64,000 bases of DNA from Megaustenia siamemsis (GCA_032433765.1 JAVIAB010000041.1:73058232-73122231), one strand, 5' to 3'; shown: positions 10,866 to 21,821, counted from the first letter of the stretch. The notes: generated by a model from the sequence alone, not told the origin. Numbers and translations: made by a program.

Positions 10866-10877
10866 ACGTGACCAGGA
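10866..10877 (+). promoter_or_regulatory. Candidate primer-binding site of inner element
   Basis: Same ACGTGACCAGGA 12-mer as in the outer element, 18 nt after the LTR. Confidence 0.45.
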
Positions 10878-10879
10878 TC

Positions 10880-11245
10880 TGAGCTAAAAACGTACAGAGA
10901 GAAGCTTGAGAGTAGAATCGACACAGCACAATAGAGAGAAGAATCAACGCAACAAAATAGAGAGAAGAATCAACACAATAAGTACAGAGAGAAGATACGA
11001 CACAAAACGTACAGAGAGAAGATTGAGAGAAGAATAGACACAGCACAATAGAGAGAAGAATCAACGCAACAAGTAACAAGTACAGAGAGAAGATTGAGAG
11101 AAGAAACGACACGAAACGTACAGATAGAGACAAGAATCGACACAGCACAATAGAGAGAAGAATAAACGCAACAAAATAGAGAGAAGAATCAACACAACAC
11201 GTACAGAGAGAAGATTGAGAGAAGAAACGACACAGCACATTCCAT
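10880..11245. repeat. Imperfect leader repeats, GAGAGAAGAA type
   Basis: Interspersed copies of gtacagagagaagattgag and agagagaagaatc followed by aacacaac-type text, in units of about 27-35 bp. They lie in the untranslated leader of the inner element. Plus-strand purine richness produces the long Leu/Ser-rich shadow frames on the minus strand. Confidence 0.75.
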
Positions 11246-12225
11246 ACCCAGCCCACCTGACGAGCAAGTTGACCAACATTGCAGAAGGTCACGCCAGAGT
11301 TCACCGTTACCTGAATCGCTAGCAGACCAACACATTAATAACAGGAAACTATACGCGTACACTGTCCGTGCGTGTCAAGCCTGTACCTGCTGACCATCCA
11401 TGTTTGGGTCAAAATTTCAAGTGCCGTCAAGATAATCATCGTCCAGCAGTAAACCATCTACCTTTTCACCAGTGTTATGTGTTGTTCGACACACCAGCAG
11501 AGATAACACATGTGGTCAAGTCTGGTGAGCTCAACGTTTTTTTTATTTAAATTATAATAGAATTCAGATTCATCGTGTGCAGCGCTAGAACAGTAAACAG
11601 TAGATAGAGAACAATTGTAATTTCCAGGAGATTCAAGAGTGTGTAGTTTAGTTATAAAATCAGTGATTCTGTTATCATCGCGTGTGTTAGTAGGAAGTGT
11701 TCACACTAACTGTGGGAATTTGACGAATAATTAGTTATTTAAGTTAGTTAAGCAGCAGTTAGGAGTGTTCAATAGTTAATTATTTTGTTAATTTTAATAA
11801 GAATAGACATACCAGCCATTGTAAAGTATTTTTGGCGTGTGCTGGTTATAATTTTTTTAAAGTGTGATATATTGTTTAATGGTGACTGTCACAATAACAT
11901 TGGTATTTGTAAACTATTCCTTTGGTTGCCGAAAGTTTTAAGAATTACTTTTAATCATAATTAATTTTGTCATTCCACAGGTACAGTACTAATTTTAAGT
12001 TTCATTTTCTTTCAGAAACCCTGATCAGATTAACATTGCTGATTTTTTTTATTTTAAAAGTGAAATTGATGTATGTTAACTGTTCATTTGTTTTAAAGCA
12101 TAAATTAAAGTGTCGCTGTAGTTAGATTATAGCCCTCCAGAGAACGAGTACATACAAAGTCAAGTAAACAGGTAGAACTAGGCAGCTGAAATAGTTTCCA
12201 GTAGTTTATTATATCACAAGAAGAC
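11246..12225 (+). other. Long leader of inner element
   Basis: Nearly 1 kb before the ORF. A 60-codon frame (11368-11550) is unsupported. The tract 11560-12110 is AT-rich. A polypyrimidine tract and cag near 11975-11982 and 12000-12016 could be splice acceptors, so the ORF may be expressed from a spliced message; this cannot be fixed. Confidence 0.35.
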
Positions 12226-13464
12226 ATGGAAGGTAGACAGAACGTACAAACAAACAGTTGTAAAGTAATAGTAGGCAAATTAGAGAATGACATGAAAGAA
12301 ATACAGGTTAGGAAATATTTTAATACATTTGGTGAGATAATGTTTTTTAAATTAATAGATAGGCCAGAGGAGACTAAGAAAGCCATAATACTATACAAAG
12401 ATAGTGCGATTGTAAACATTTTAAACAAGGACAATCATATAATAAATAATATCAAATTACAAGTTGAAGTTTACAGTCCAGTTAGAAGAAAGACATGTGA
12501 TAGAAGGACAAATACCATTTTAAACACTGGTAATAGGTTGTATGTTATACAGTTTAACAAACGCATAAGGAAAGAACGTGAGTGGGAGGAGAGTAGATCA
12601 GAAGAAACTAGTGACGTAGAGGATTATAGCACAGCAGAAGAGGAAATGAAGAAGAAAGATTTAATAAAGCAATTCAAAAGAAAGGTAGAAATTAAAAATA
12701 AAACTAAACAAACAGAAGGCGCTGACAGAGAAGTAATAGTGACACCAGTAAGTTGTGCACAAACACAGACGTTAGAGGTTAGAGAAAAAATAGAACGTAA
12801 AGATAAATTTACACAAACAGAACAAGGTGAAGAGATGAAGTTCTTGGCCTTGAAGCAAGATCTGGAAAAAGAAACAGATTCTCTAAATGTTGTTGTTGAA
12901 GAGAATAAATTAATGGAAGTAGACAAAGCAATAAATGACATAGAAACACATGAGAAGAATGAAATAAAAAGATTAGAAGAAGAAATAGAAAAACGGAAGA
13001 AAACAGAGACCGAATTGGTTGCAGCAATTAAAACATGCGTTACTATGTTACAGGAGACCAAGCATTTTGTAGAGAGAAATGGTGACTTAGTGGAAGAAAA
13101 CAAATTGCTGAAGCAACAGATAGCTAAGTTTGAAAAAGAGAATCGTATGTTACAGAAATGGGATGATACTGGGGTACATACAAGACATAGTGAAAGTGTA
13201 GGTGCGAATAGACCGAGGAAGAATAGCCCCAGCACTGTGGGTGATGAAGAATCTAGCGGTATAGAAGAAGATAGATGGAATCGGAGAGATTCCAGAGAAT
13301 TAAGGGAAGAAAAGCGAAGACAGCGTGAAGAAGATATCAGAAACACAATGATATATCTATCAGAAAAGGGATACTTAACTGAGGGAGATGAAGAGGAGAC
13401 GAGAATGTCTACCAAGTGGACAGAGAAAAAGAAGAAGAAAAAGAAAGGCGGGCATAAGTGGTAA
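12226..13464 (+). CDS. RRM-like plus coiled-coil protein with TQT motifs, inner element
   Basis: A frame of 412 residues. Residues 12-85 read as an RNA-recognition-motif fold: KVIVGKL as RNP2-like beta-1, then an alpha helix (VRKYFNTFGEI), beta-2 (MFFKLID), AIILYKD as a weak RNP1-like beta-3, helix 2 and IKLQVEVY as beta-4. An acidic linker follows. Then comes the TQT module: a degraded KQTEG (TKQT, near 160-163), AQTQT (TQT at 180-182) and KFTQT (194-198). Residues about 205-315 are a coiled coil. The tail is very basic (a run of Lys near the end). Spacing of the three motifs equals that in the outer element's ORF. An RNA-binding, LC8-recruiting ribonucleoprotein component is an inference. 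Confidence 0.72.
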   Translation: MEGRQNVQTNSCKVIVGKLENDMKEIQVRKYFNTFGEIMFFKLIDRPEETKKAIILYKDSAIVNILNKDNHIINNIKLQVEVYSPVRRKTCDRRTNTILNTGNRLYVIQFNKRIRKEREWEESRSEETSDVEDYSTAEEEMKKKDLIKQFKRKVEIKNKTKQTEGADREVIVTPVSCAQTQTLEVREKIERKDKFTQTEQGEEMKFLALKQDLEKETDSLNVVVEENKLMEVDKAINDIETHEKNEIKRLEEEIEKRKKTETELVAAIKTCVTMLQETKHFVERNGDLVEENKLLKQQIAKFEKENRMLQKWDDTGVHTRHSESVGANRPRKNSPSTVGDEESSGIEEDRWNRRDSRELREEKRRQREEDIRNTMIYLSEKGYLTEGDEEETRMSTKWTEKKKKKKKGGHKW

Positions 13465-15290
13465 TTTATGTCTGACTATTACACGATAATAAATAGATGA
13501 TTCAAATAAAGGGAGGTTTAGGTAATTTACAGACTACAAGGAAGAAACATATACATTTAGCAGACAGAGAGAAGGAAGTATGCAGAAAAGGGATACTTCT
13601 AACAGCCAGCCAGTAATGGCTGTACAAAGAGAAGAAAAGTAACAATTAAGTGGTAACCAGAAACAAATACATTTTACCTCAACAAACATATAAGGATATA
13701 ACTAGAGAGAAGGCAACACTTAGAGGATAGGGAAAACAGATTAGCACAAGAAGATAAGGACAATTTAAGTTATAATGAAATGAAAGCAATAGACTATTGC
13801 ATCAGATAGTTACGAGACAGTGGAGGAATCATTGATAGAAGAGGATGATCAAATAAAGAAAAGACCGTATGAATTTTCATCGGGAGAAGCTCCAAGTTGT
13901 AAGAGGAGAGGCATAGAATAAGGGTAGACAAGAAATCTGAGGGAAAAGAGTGAGAGCCTCAGAGGAAATACAGACTTGAGTAGTTGATCAGAAGTAGTAA
14001 ACTACTGAATTGGATGGTAATCCAAGTTTACGAGAGATCAATTGTATGTAGTAGAGTGAGAAAGAAGAAGAGAGAGACAAAGGCGATAGATAACCTGTGT
14101 TTTGAGTTGACCTAAAGGAAGTTAGGTTGGGAACAGAGTAATTATGTAACGAGAGTGGTAACTCGTAGAAAGTTATGTGACAATACTCTGAAGAAGTTAT
14201 ATGAGATAATGAAGAAAATCATGTATCTGTAGTCTAATGGCTATAGTTGTGCAAGAAATGTCAGAGAACCTTGTGCACAGATGTATGAGTAATGTATGCG
14301 TCATGTATGGATAGAAACAAGAGAATTCATGAGAGAATTTATTGAGACTAATGTGTCGGTAGTCGAATGACTATAAATAATGTACCACGTTACGTGGACG
14401 GTACACAGACATAATGTTATGAGATTAGATAGAAGGTACTAAGACATAGTATTATGAGAAACTGAAATAGGCCCCTGAGACTAGAGAAGAGTGCTCAGAG
14501 AAGTATTTTGAAGTGGAATTGAGATGGTGTAAGTCAGATGTCAGTTATTTGCTCGAGCTAATTGTTTGTTTGTGGTTGTTATCTCCGGAGATGTGTGAGT
14601 TGTCCAATTATTGTTATATGTTCTCATGTGAATTGAGAGGATATTATACTCTGACATGCACGAAGAGACAGGTTCTAGACATCTGTCAAAAATGCATATT
14701 GCAATTATATCAGAGAGGTTGTTGAATATATTGTTGAATATTTGTATTAATACTTTCAAAGTCCATGTTGTAATAGTACCATATATATAATGATGTTGTT
14801 GGTTACAAACATTTTTAAGTTACATAGACTTAAGAGCTATGAGATGAGCTGAGTGAATAGTGTTTAGGTCAGAATTCAGGTCCTTCAGAACAGACAAGTT
14901 GCTGTGTATGGACTGAATGATTTTTGCTACTATTTATTTCCAGCGGATCGAGAGTATTTTGTTATTGTCATAGAGTGAGTTTTGAGTTTGAAATTATTCT
15001 TGGAATGGGACTTTGATTTATTTTATATGTGAGTGAATTGATAAATGTCATGCATGATTTATTTTATTTGCCTTATAGAATAGTGTCTTTGATATATTGC
15101 ATAAATGTCATGCGTTAAGTATGTACTTTGACATACTCTGTGTATGTTTGATGCTACAGTTGATGTACAGCTGTCCTTTTTTGACGTAGAGTGACTATAT
15201 TATCAGATGACATTGACTGGTAGGGATGGAAGACTTCACAGTTATATTTTTATTTTTTGAGTGAGAAAATCTTGGCATATTTTCTCACTA
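13465..15290 (+). other. Internal noncoding part of inner element
   Basis: No recognisable domain. Small frames exist (for example 70 codons at 14513-14725) without convincing features. Purine-rich text near 13540-14060 could be decayed coding sequence. No pol remnant was recognised. Confidence 0.45.
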
Positions 15291-15307
15291 GAGAATAGGG
15301 GAAGGTA
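15291..15307 (+). promoter_or_regulatory. Polypurine tract, inner element
   Basis: gagaataggggaaggta lies directly before the 3' LTR, the usual place for plus-strand priming. Confidence 0.6.
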
Positions 15308-15830
15308 TGTAACCGTGAATGATAGCACATACAGATTTAGATCATAATTGAGGACTAAACAGGACTTCCACTTTTAGACTTGAGGAGACAGACTTCCATT
15401 TTGACATCTCGACTAGGAACACACAGAGATAGCCACGCACTAGCGACCGATAGGAATTGAGATAGTCACAAAAGAACTTCAACTTAGATAAGAGACGTAG
15501 AACTAGAGATACACATCGAGATAGCCATTGGAGAACGTTAGATACAGAAGACCCAGACGAAAGAGAGCTAGATAGAGAGAGACAGATAGAATATACCACT
15601 ATACGAATAGTTGAGGTACAACACCGACGGTAGTCGAAGTACTTCAGCGGCCAAGACTTATTAGATCAAACAAGTATCTACAGAACACAGACGCTAGGAA
15701 GGACAGCCTGATAGTATCTATATATATATGTAATATAATAAATGAGGACTGATTTTAACACGCAAAGTTTGTTGATTCTTGAATGTGCGGTGTCGTGTCA
15801 TATACCAAGAACAGTCAGAACACGGTTATA
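15308..15830 (+). repeat. 3' LTR of inner element
   Basis: 523-bp copy of 10320-10847; followed immediately by the cctt target duplication (15831-15834). Confidence 0.9.
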
Positions 15831-15834
15831 CCTT

Positions 15835-17140
15835 AATGAGGAGACAGAACTATATGTATGAAGATGTTAGTGAGTCACCTGAAGTAAACAAACAAAATGG
15901 TAACCATGTTTACGTCGGTTTAAAAAAAAGTTTGAGTCAAGTTAAGAGAACTCAGAATTTACAGAAAATAGAGTATTCATGGAGAGAAAAACATAGGGAA
16001 CTAAGAAGAGTGAGTCAGTGACCCGAGTTGGAGAGACTCTATGAGTTATATAGGAATTCCAAATGTTGAACAGCACTGTGAGATGTACAGATGTGTGTAT
16101 GAAGTGTGTTGTAGATATTTTGACAGAAGTCTAGACAGACTAGATTCTGTATCAAATTTAAGTCATAATTTTTATTGCTATGTGTTTGAGATTACTCTAT
16201 GCTTCAATGTTCGGTCTGTCCAAGACTGTGGTGTGTATGATTTGAGGAGAAACATGTTGTGAAATGCACATTTTTTAAAAGACAATTTTATGAAAATGTA
16301 ATTATATGTTGACGGGGAGAATTGCCTAAAATTTAGGAATATGCGGGGAGAAGGAACAGATAAGAAGACTGTCGACCCGACATGAGTTGACCAGTAAATT
16401 AAGCCTGTGGGCTAAGAGATTCTGTAAGAAAGAGTATTGCTATGCAGACAACTTTATTAGCAGTGCCAGAAGAGCACGTGTTCAGGGAGAATAAGAGAAC
16501 AGAGTAGACGGGTCTTGTTTCTTTTTCAGAACTGGCACAGATATGATGCCGAAGACAGACTAAACACGTCTTATTAGGCAATTGAGAGAGTACAGTGCGA
16601 AGGCCGATCGAGCCTTAATTATTTCAGAATTGATGTCTCCACAAAATGTTTTGTATACATGAAACACATATTGTGTCACAAAGATGTTTATTGTATGTCA
16701 TGATATTGTTGTAGAATTATGAATGTTGTATAGGTAAACACCAATTACAGAACCTACCAGTTTAAATTAATAGACGGAAAGAAATGTGGGTTAGACATAG
16801 ACAAAACAGACGATGACCTCAATTTAGCTGGCCTACATTCAGGCTATGTCCAGAGTGACGTCACGTTAGTCAGAGGCTTCAGAGCAAAACAAAGTGGCAT
16901 AGTAGAGCCATGTTGTAAGATGATTGTATACATGATGGATTTTTTTGAGATTCCAGTTTATAGATGTTGAATTTGTATTTCTAATTGTTGTAATAATTGA
17001 TGTACAAGTATAATAATTGATATGCGAATGAGAAAAAGGAAATTGGTTAGCCCATTAAGGAAGTAGAAAGAGAGCAGTCACACTATGTTTTTATTTTGAG
17101 TTAAATTGATCAATGAATAGACCAATTCAACTGAAATGTT
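15835..17140 (+). other. Outer element sequence after the nested insertion
   Basis: No domain recognised. A hydrophilic frame covers about 60 outer-element codons up to a stop at 16021 (its first part, from 15779, is LTR). A second frame of 73 codons at 16041-16262 is Cys-rich but unmatched. One or both could be small accessory genes or noise. Confidence 0.4.
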
Positions 17141-17152
17141 GAGGGAGATATA
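17141..17152 (+). promoter_or_regulatory. Polypurine-like tract, outer element
   Basis: gagggagatata immediately precedes the TGTTATAG start of the 3' LTR. Confidence 0.5.
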
Positions 17153-18305
17153 TGTTATAGTGTGACTCAGTCATGAGCGATAATGGAAGAATAGAAGAAT
17201 ATGACGATAGACAGAAGAATAAAAGAATGAGGCGACGACGATGTGAAGTAGGATAGCTTTAGGCGGCGTAGCAAAGACAATCTTCAGAGGATTAGCAAGG
17301 AGACGTTAAGTCTACCCAACTCAGTCCCTGAGTTGTAATCAACTCTTAGATTACAGGTAAAGGCGCACAGATGTCCGGTCTGTAGCTTGTAGGTTATGTA
17401 ACTCGACGAAGAGGGCGATAAGCTCCAGTCGCGCAGGTGTGGACACTGAGTAGATTATCACTAAGACTAGACCGGAAACTCTTATATCGGCAGACGCCTT
17501 GAAGTCCAGTGAAGACCTGAGATGAAAGCGGACAATTAAACTGCCCCGCGTAAACAAAGGGCCAAGGGAGGAGTTATGTTGTAGGTTTTTAGTTGTGGGA
17601 AAAGGTTTGAGAAGATTGACAGGTTGTCGATTAAAGTAATAAACTATGGACATGGTCAAGAAAGGCGGAGTTAAGAGAGATAGTGACGGTCAAGAGACGT
17701 AGGTTAGGCCGTATCAGTGGTCGGGGGGTGTGGTCACCTGGGACTTAAACCCCGAGACCCTGGGAACTAGGTAGATTAGGAGGCAGATGGCAGAATGCTT
17801 TTGGAGGAGCAGTAGCTAGGGAGACATTCAGCTACACTCGGGGAGACTCAGCTACACTCAGACCGACTCAGCACAATTCGGCCACACTCGGCCAGACTGA
17901 GCACATTCAAATACTAGTTCCTCAGCACTATCAGAAAGAGACATGCAGATGTACTTAAGAATACTATACGGTCAACAAGATAGATAGATAACCACAGATA
18001 GAACTTTATGAATACGAAACTGCCACGCACAAACGTTATTTGACAATTCACCAACGCCTGTCGGCTATGTCCAGTAACGACAATTTGTAATGCCACAAGT
18101 AGAAGTCATCAATAAAAACGTTGTTTATACTTGTACTAAAAAGATTGATGAGTTATATATGTGTGTCAAAGGAAAGTACAAGTAGTAAAGTCAGAGTAAA
18201 GAAGTTTGAAAGAAACTCTGCAACATCTTATTATTCCTTTATGTTGCCGTGACGCAGGATTTTATTCTTTTAAAGAAGAAGATAGAAAGAAGCTATGAAG
18301 AAGCA
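17153..18305 (+). repeat. 3' LTR of outer element
   Basis: Second copy of the 1,153-bp LTR. It ends gaagaagca, followed by tatg and then the 48-bp satellite in the phase expected for an uninterrupted array. Confidence 0.88.
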
Positions 18306-18309
18306 TATG

Positions 18310-18540
18310 TTTCACATGTAATATGTCACATTTTGTTATGAATTTAAGTAATTTATGTTTCACATGTAATATGTCACATTTTGTTATGAATTTAAGTAAT
18401 TTATGTTTCACATGTAATATGTCACATTTTGTTATGAATTTAAGTAATTTATGTTTCACATGTAATATGTCACATTTTTTTACGAATTGAATAACATTAT
18501 TGTCACCATAATTACATTTTGTCACATTTCGTTATGAATG
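18310..18540. repeat. 48-bp satellite, right part
   Basis: Continuation of the array seen at 5860-6047: about four clean units, then a diverged end. The minus-strand frame across it only translates the 16-codon repeat. Confidence 0.92.
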
Positions 18541-18599
18541 GAAGTAATTATAGCTCAACATATACAAAATATTGAGAGTTCCATAGGCAACCAAAAAGA

Positions 18600-18945
18600 C
18601 AAATGAAGGAATTTTCCACGAGGCCAGGACGGAGATAGAGCTCATGAAAAACAGACAGAAACAATCCAGATTATACGGGCACATGACGAGAAAAGAGAAA
18701 AGTTGGAACATTTGGTTACAGCTGGCAAAATACAGGTAAAGAGAGATCGCGGATGGCAAAGTGGAAAAATACTAGATAGCTTGGTGTCGTAGTCCAGTTA
18801 AACAACAGAGTTGATGCGATCATCCAGGAATGAGAGTTATGGAAGGGCATGATCGCTGACATCAATCGATATTTCATGACGTCATGGGACGCACCAAGAT
18901 GGAAGCTTGTACGCGTCCAAGCCATGGTGTAAACAATGTTAACTT
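18600..18945 (+). mobile_element. RTE-like retrotransposon C-terminal remnant
   Basis: Frameshifted plus-strand text gives SRLYGHMTRKEK, then LEHLVTAGKIQVKRDRGW and MIADINRYFMTSW. This order (GH-x-x-R-K/R segment, G-K-I-x-G-K-R-x-R-G, then a short W-terminated tail) is typical of the C-terminal region of RTE-like elements. It is 5'-truncated and decayed. Confidence 0.7.
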
Positions 18946-19017
18946 TGAACATCACGCCATCTGTTATCACAGCGAGTTGGCGGATTTTTAGAAATGTAAC
19001 CACGGGTTTGATAATAA

Positions 19018-20570
19018 ATGTTTGTACACAGTTCGTTAACCACCGCTGTAGATCAAGTCTTTATTCTGCTGGCATCGTTCGAGACCTTGGAAGTTAATGA
19101 CCTAATTTGTGCAGCTAGTTGGTTTGGGACGAATTGTACGTTAGAATGTCACTGCTATAATGACTCAGTTTGTGACAAAACTACAGGGACATGCCCAAAC
19201 AATGACAGTTGTCAGCACGAATATTTCGGACCCCAGTGTCAGTACTTGGGTCTCGTTTACAAATACGCCAACAAAATCTGAACCTACTTTCCTGTTTGAT
19301 AACAACGACACCACATGTAATCCGGACACAGATTCTACATCAGTTGAGCAAACTCTCAATCAATCTTTGCCGTTCTCCTGGTTTAGGATTTATGTGAATG
19401 ACTTAACATTTCCGGACAGTTTCACGGTAAAACTAAATGGTTCTGCCTCATGTAACAATGAATCACGGTTTGTAGTTAGTTCGCACGAGATTGATGTCTT
19501 TTGCTCTGGGGCTGGTCTGATCAACAAGTTACGGATTGAAGGGGTGATAGTTGCAAATATCTGCTCCATCTACATTGGCGGGGGTCGGAATGTGGCTCTC
19601 AAACAAAACACAAACCAGATCGACACATTTAATGCTTGTTATACAGGGGACGGATGTGGACCAGAGGCCGCAGTTAATGGCAAAACAAAGACCAATCTCT
19701 ATGACAATGACTGCACACACACACAATTGAGAAGTGGAACCAATTCTGTTTACTGGTATCTGAACTTTGCCACGCCCCAGAAGACTCACACCATTCGAAT
19801 TTATCATCGAGCTAGCACTATGATTCGGGTAAAGAATGCCACTCTAAAGGCTTTCTCTGACAGTGGCGGTGTAGTGTTCCAGTATAATGATATATCATAT
19901 CCAAATATTTATATGAACACTATTGTAGTCACCACACAAGCGACAATGGCACACATTAAGATTGAGTTCTCACCGACCATTTCGCAGGCCGACAGTGCAC
20001 TGACGGTGTGTGAGGTGCAAACATTTACAGACACCTATTGTCTGGACGGGCATTCTTGGTCGTTTTGTGCAGTGTGTAGTGGGTGCTGCAAAGGCTACAA
20101 CGTCATCATCGATACGTGTCACGGCAACTGTTCACATGTGATCTATGGACACGACTGCTCCAGGACTTATCTCAGTGTCTGTCCTTTATGTGAGGAAAAA
20201 TCCGGAAAATGCCTACAATGTAAACATCCTGGCTACACCTGTAATGACACTTGTCCCGATGGTAATTTTGGGCTACAGTGCAAACAGACGTGTTCTGATG
20301 GCTGTGACATCATTTGTGACCCGGAAAGTACAGACTAAAAGTGCAAGGAAACGTACTAGGATCAGACTGCACTCTCAAATGTTCGGATAACTGTTTCAAC
20401 GACACCTGTGAACAGTCAACCGGGAACTGTACATGCAAGGGAACGTTCTACGGGTCAGACTGCACTCTCAAATCTCCGGACAACTGTTTGAACGAAACCT
20501 GTGAACAGTTAATCGGGGCCTGTGTCTCGTATGTCGATGATTCCCACGTTAAGAAGAGTCTGCCGACTAC
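19018..20570 (+). pseudogene. EGF-repeat / fucolectin-like (MEGF-type) gene, frameshifted
   Basis: Three frames in series encode one protein. The first (19018-19278) has a Cys-rich EGF-like module (WFGTNCTLECHC). After a 1-nt shift near 19270 the second (to 20338) carries a galactose-binding, fucolectin-like domain: GGGRNVALKQNT, AAVNGKTKTNLYDNDCTHTQ and YWYLNFATP. Cys-rich EGF-like modules follow (YGHDCSR, CPDGNFGLQC). A stop at 20336 replaces an expected Cys codon and a 1-base loss near 20360 moves into the third frame (GSDCTLKCSDNC, GTFYGSDCTL). Related secreted or membrane proteins with many EGF-like repeats are common in gastropods. Two indels and a stop make this a probable pseudogene, unless they are assembly errors. 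Contiguity without introns could mean a processed copy. Confidence 0.7.
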
Positions 20571-20664
20571 AACAAACCCAAAATATGGATACCTTAATGT
20601 GTTTCTGCGCTGGACATGGTTCATTTCTTGGTGTTTTTCCGTGAAACCATGGCTCATATCTTGA

Positions 20665-20734
20665 TGTGTTTCTGTGCTAGCCATGGCTAATATCATGATG
20701 TGTTTCTGTGCTAGTCATGGCTCATATCTTAGCT

Positions 20735-20765
<31 letters not shown>

Positions 20766-21280
20766 GCCGTGGCTCATATTTTGGTGTGTGTCATGTTAGT
20801 CATGTCTCATATCTTTATGTGTGTATGTGTTTAGTCATATCTCATATCTTAGTGTGTATCTGTGTTAGTCATGTGTCATATCTTTATGTGTGCATGTTTG
20901 GGTTAGATATCTCATATCTTTGTGTGCATGTTTATGTTAGTCATATCTCATATATTTGCGTGTGCATATCTGTGTATGTCACATCTCATATCCCTGTGTG
21001 TGCATGGCTATGTTAGTCACATCTCATATCTTTGTGTGTGCATGTCTATGTTGGTCATATCTCATATATTTGTGTGCATGTCTATGTTAGGCATGTGTCA
21101 TATCTTTGTTTTGCATGTCTATGTCAGTCATATCTCATATCTTTATGTGCATATTTATGTTAGTCATGTGTCATATATCTTGATGTGTGTCAGTGTTAGT
21201 TATGCCTCGTATCGTTGTGTGCATGTCTGTGTTGGTCACATCTCATATCTTTGTGTGTGCATGTCTGTGTTAGTCACCTC
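20665..21280. repeat. Imperfect array, about 33-38-bp unit, with (GT)n
   Basis: Units built on tagtcatatctcatatctt plus a gtgtgcatgtctatgt spacer, variable in length, about 17 copies. A pure (GT)n run of about 30 bp lies at 20733-20762. Overlapping Cys/Val/Tyr-rich frames are only translations of the repeat. Confidence 0.85.
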
Positions 21281-21282
21281 TA

Positions 21283-21600
21283 GTGACTCGGGCAGATGGT
21301 GCTCGTAAACCTGGGAGGGCCGACCATCTAAAGGCAGAATCACCCTACAGAAAAGATCATCTGCTGCCTTGCAGGAAGATTGGGGACAATCAAAGGCTAA
21401 GGAATGCAAACCTGAATAAAATGCTGGCTGAAGTCGGATGCACTGGGCCACTGGCGCAGAACACAGTGCAACGTTTTAACGGGTGTTCAATCAGAGTGGA
21501 TCTGGCAGACTCTAATTGTGATGTTCTGTCTGTGGGGCGATCAACACACTTAACCTGACAGCAGACTTCATGTGAGAGTCTGGAATCCTACTCTGATTGA
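21283..21600 (+). repeat. Dispersed repeat X, copy 1
   Basis: About 310 bp that recurs inverted at 61.9-62.2 kb with moderate divergence. Shared landmarks are gggccgaccatct, aggctaaggaa and caatcagagtgg. Both strands have a short frame, but substitutions do not favour any protein. Class is unknown; it is an inserted element in the other copy. Confidence 0.75.
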
Positions 21601-21613
21601 GTCCTGATCGCAG

Positions 21614-21642
21614 AGAGAGAAAGAGAGAGAGAGAGAGAAAAT
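21614..21642. repeat. (GA)n microsatellite
   Basis: Run of gagagagaaagagagagagag with minor interruptions. Confidence 0.9.
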
Positions 21643-21821
21643 CGATATTTCCACATAATGATGATGTTGCGAAAATATGTTTATATTTCTTTATGAGTTA
21701 GCATCATTGAAGATTCCAATATTAGGAAGAAATGGTCATAAGTTGTTGGCCATGTAATGAGAAGAGAACAACTGGAATAAAGTAAAGGTAAAGTACGAGA
21801 CTTAAATCGGCGTCTTAGCAC

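Larger units (their letters stand above)
10320..15830 (+). mobile_element. Inner nested non-autonomous LTR retroelement
   Basis: About 5.5 kb bounded by direct repeats of 528 and 523 bp and flanked by a 4-bp duplication (cctt). The LTR tips form a near-perfect 10-bp inverted pair, TGTAACCGTG and CACGGTTATA. One long ORF (12226-13464) is present. No RT, integrase or protease was seen. The element must have inserted after the outer one because it splits its internal region. Confidence 0.88.
6052..18305 (+). mobile_element. Outer non-autonomous LTR retroelement with nested insertion
   Basis: Two 1,153-bp direct repeats, near-identical by eye, bound an internal region with a Gag-like ORF, an overlapping coiled-coil ORF, and a second LTR element inserted at 10320-15830. 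Without the nested element the outer element is about 6.7 kb. It sits inside a 48-bp satellite. A tatg at 6048-6051 and again at 18306-18309 restores the exact satellite phase when the element is removed, so this is a 4-bp target-site duplication. No RT, integrase, protease or RNase H motif was seen in any frame, so movement would need enzymes in trans. Strand is taken from the ORFs. Confidence 0.88.

Noticed and set aside
13465..15290. Search for hidden RT, protease or integrase in the inner element
   Set aside because: No YxDD/FADD, D-T/S-G or HHCC/DDE-like pattern was found in the visible frames, so no pol is reported; a profile search could still find a decayed remnant.
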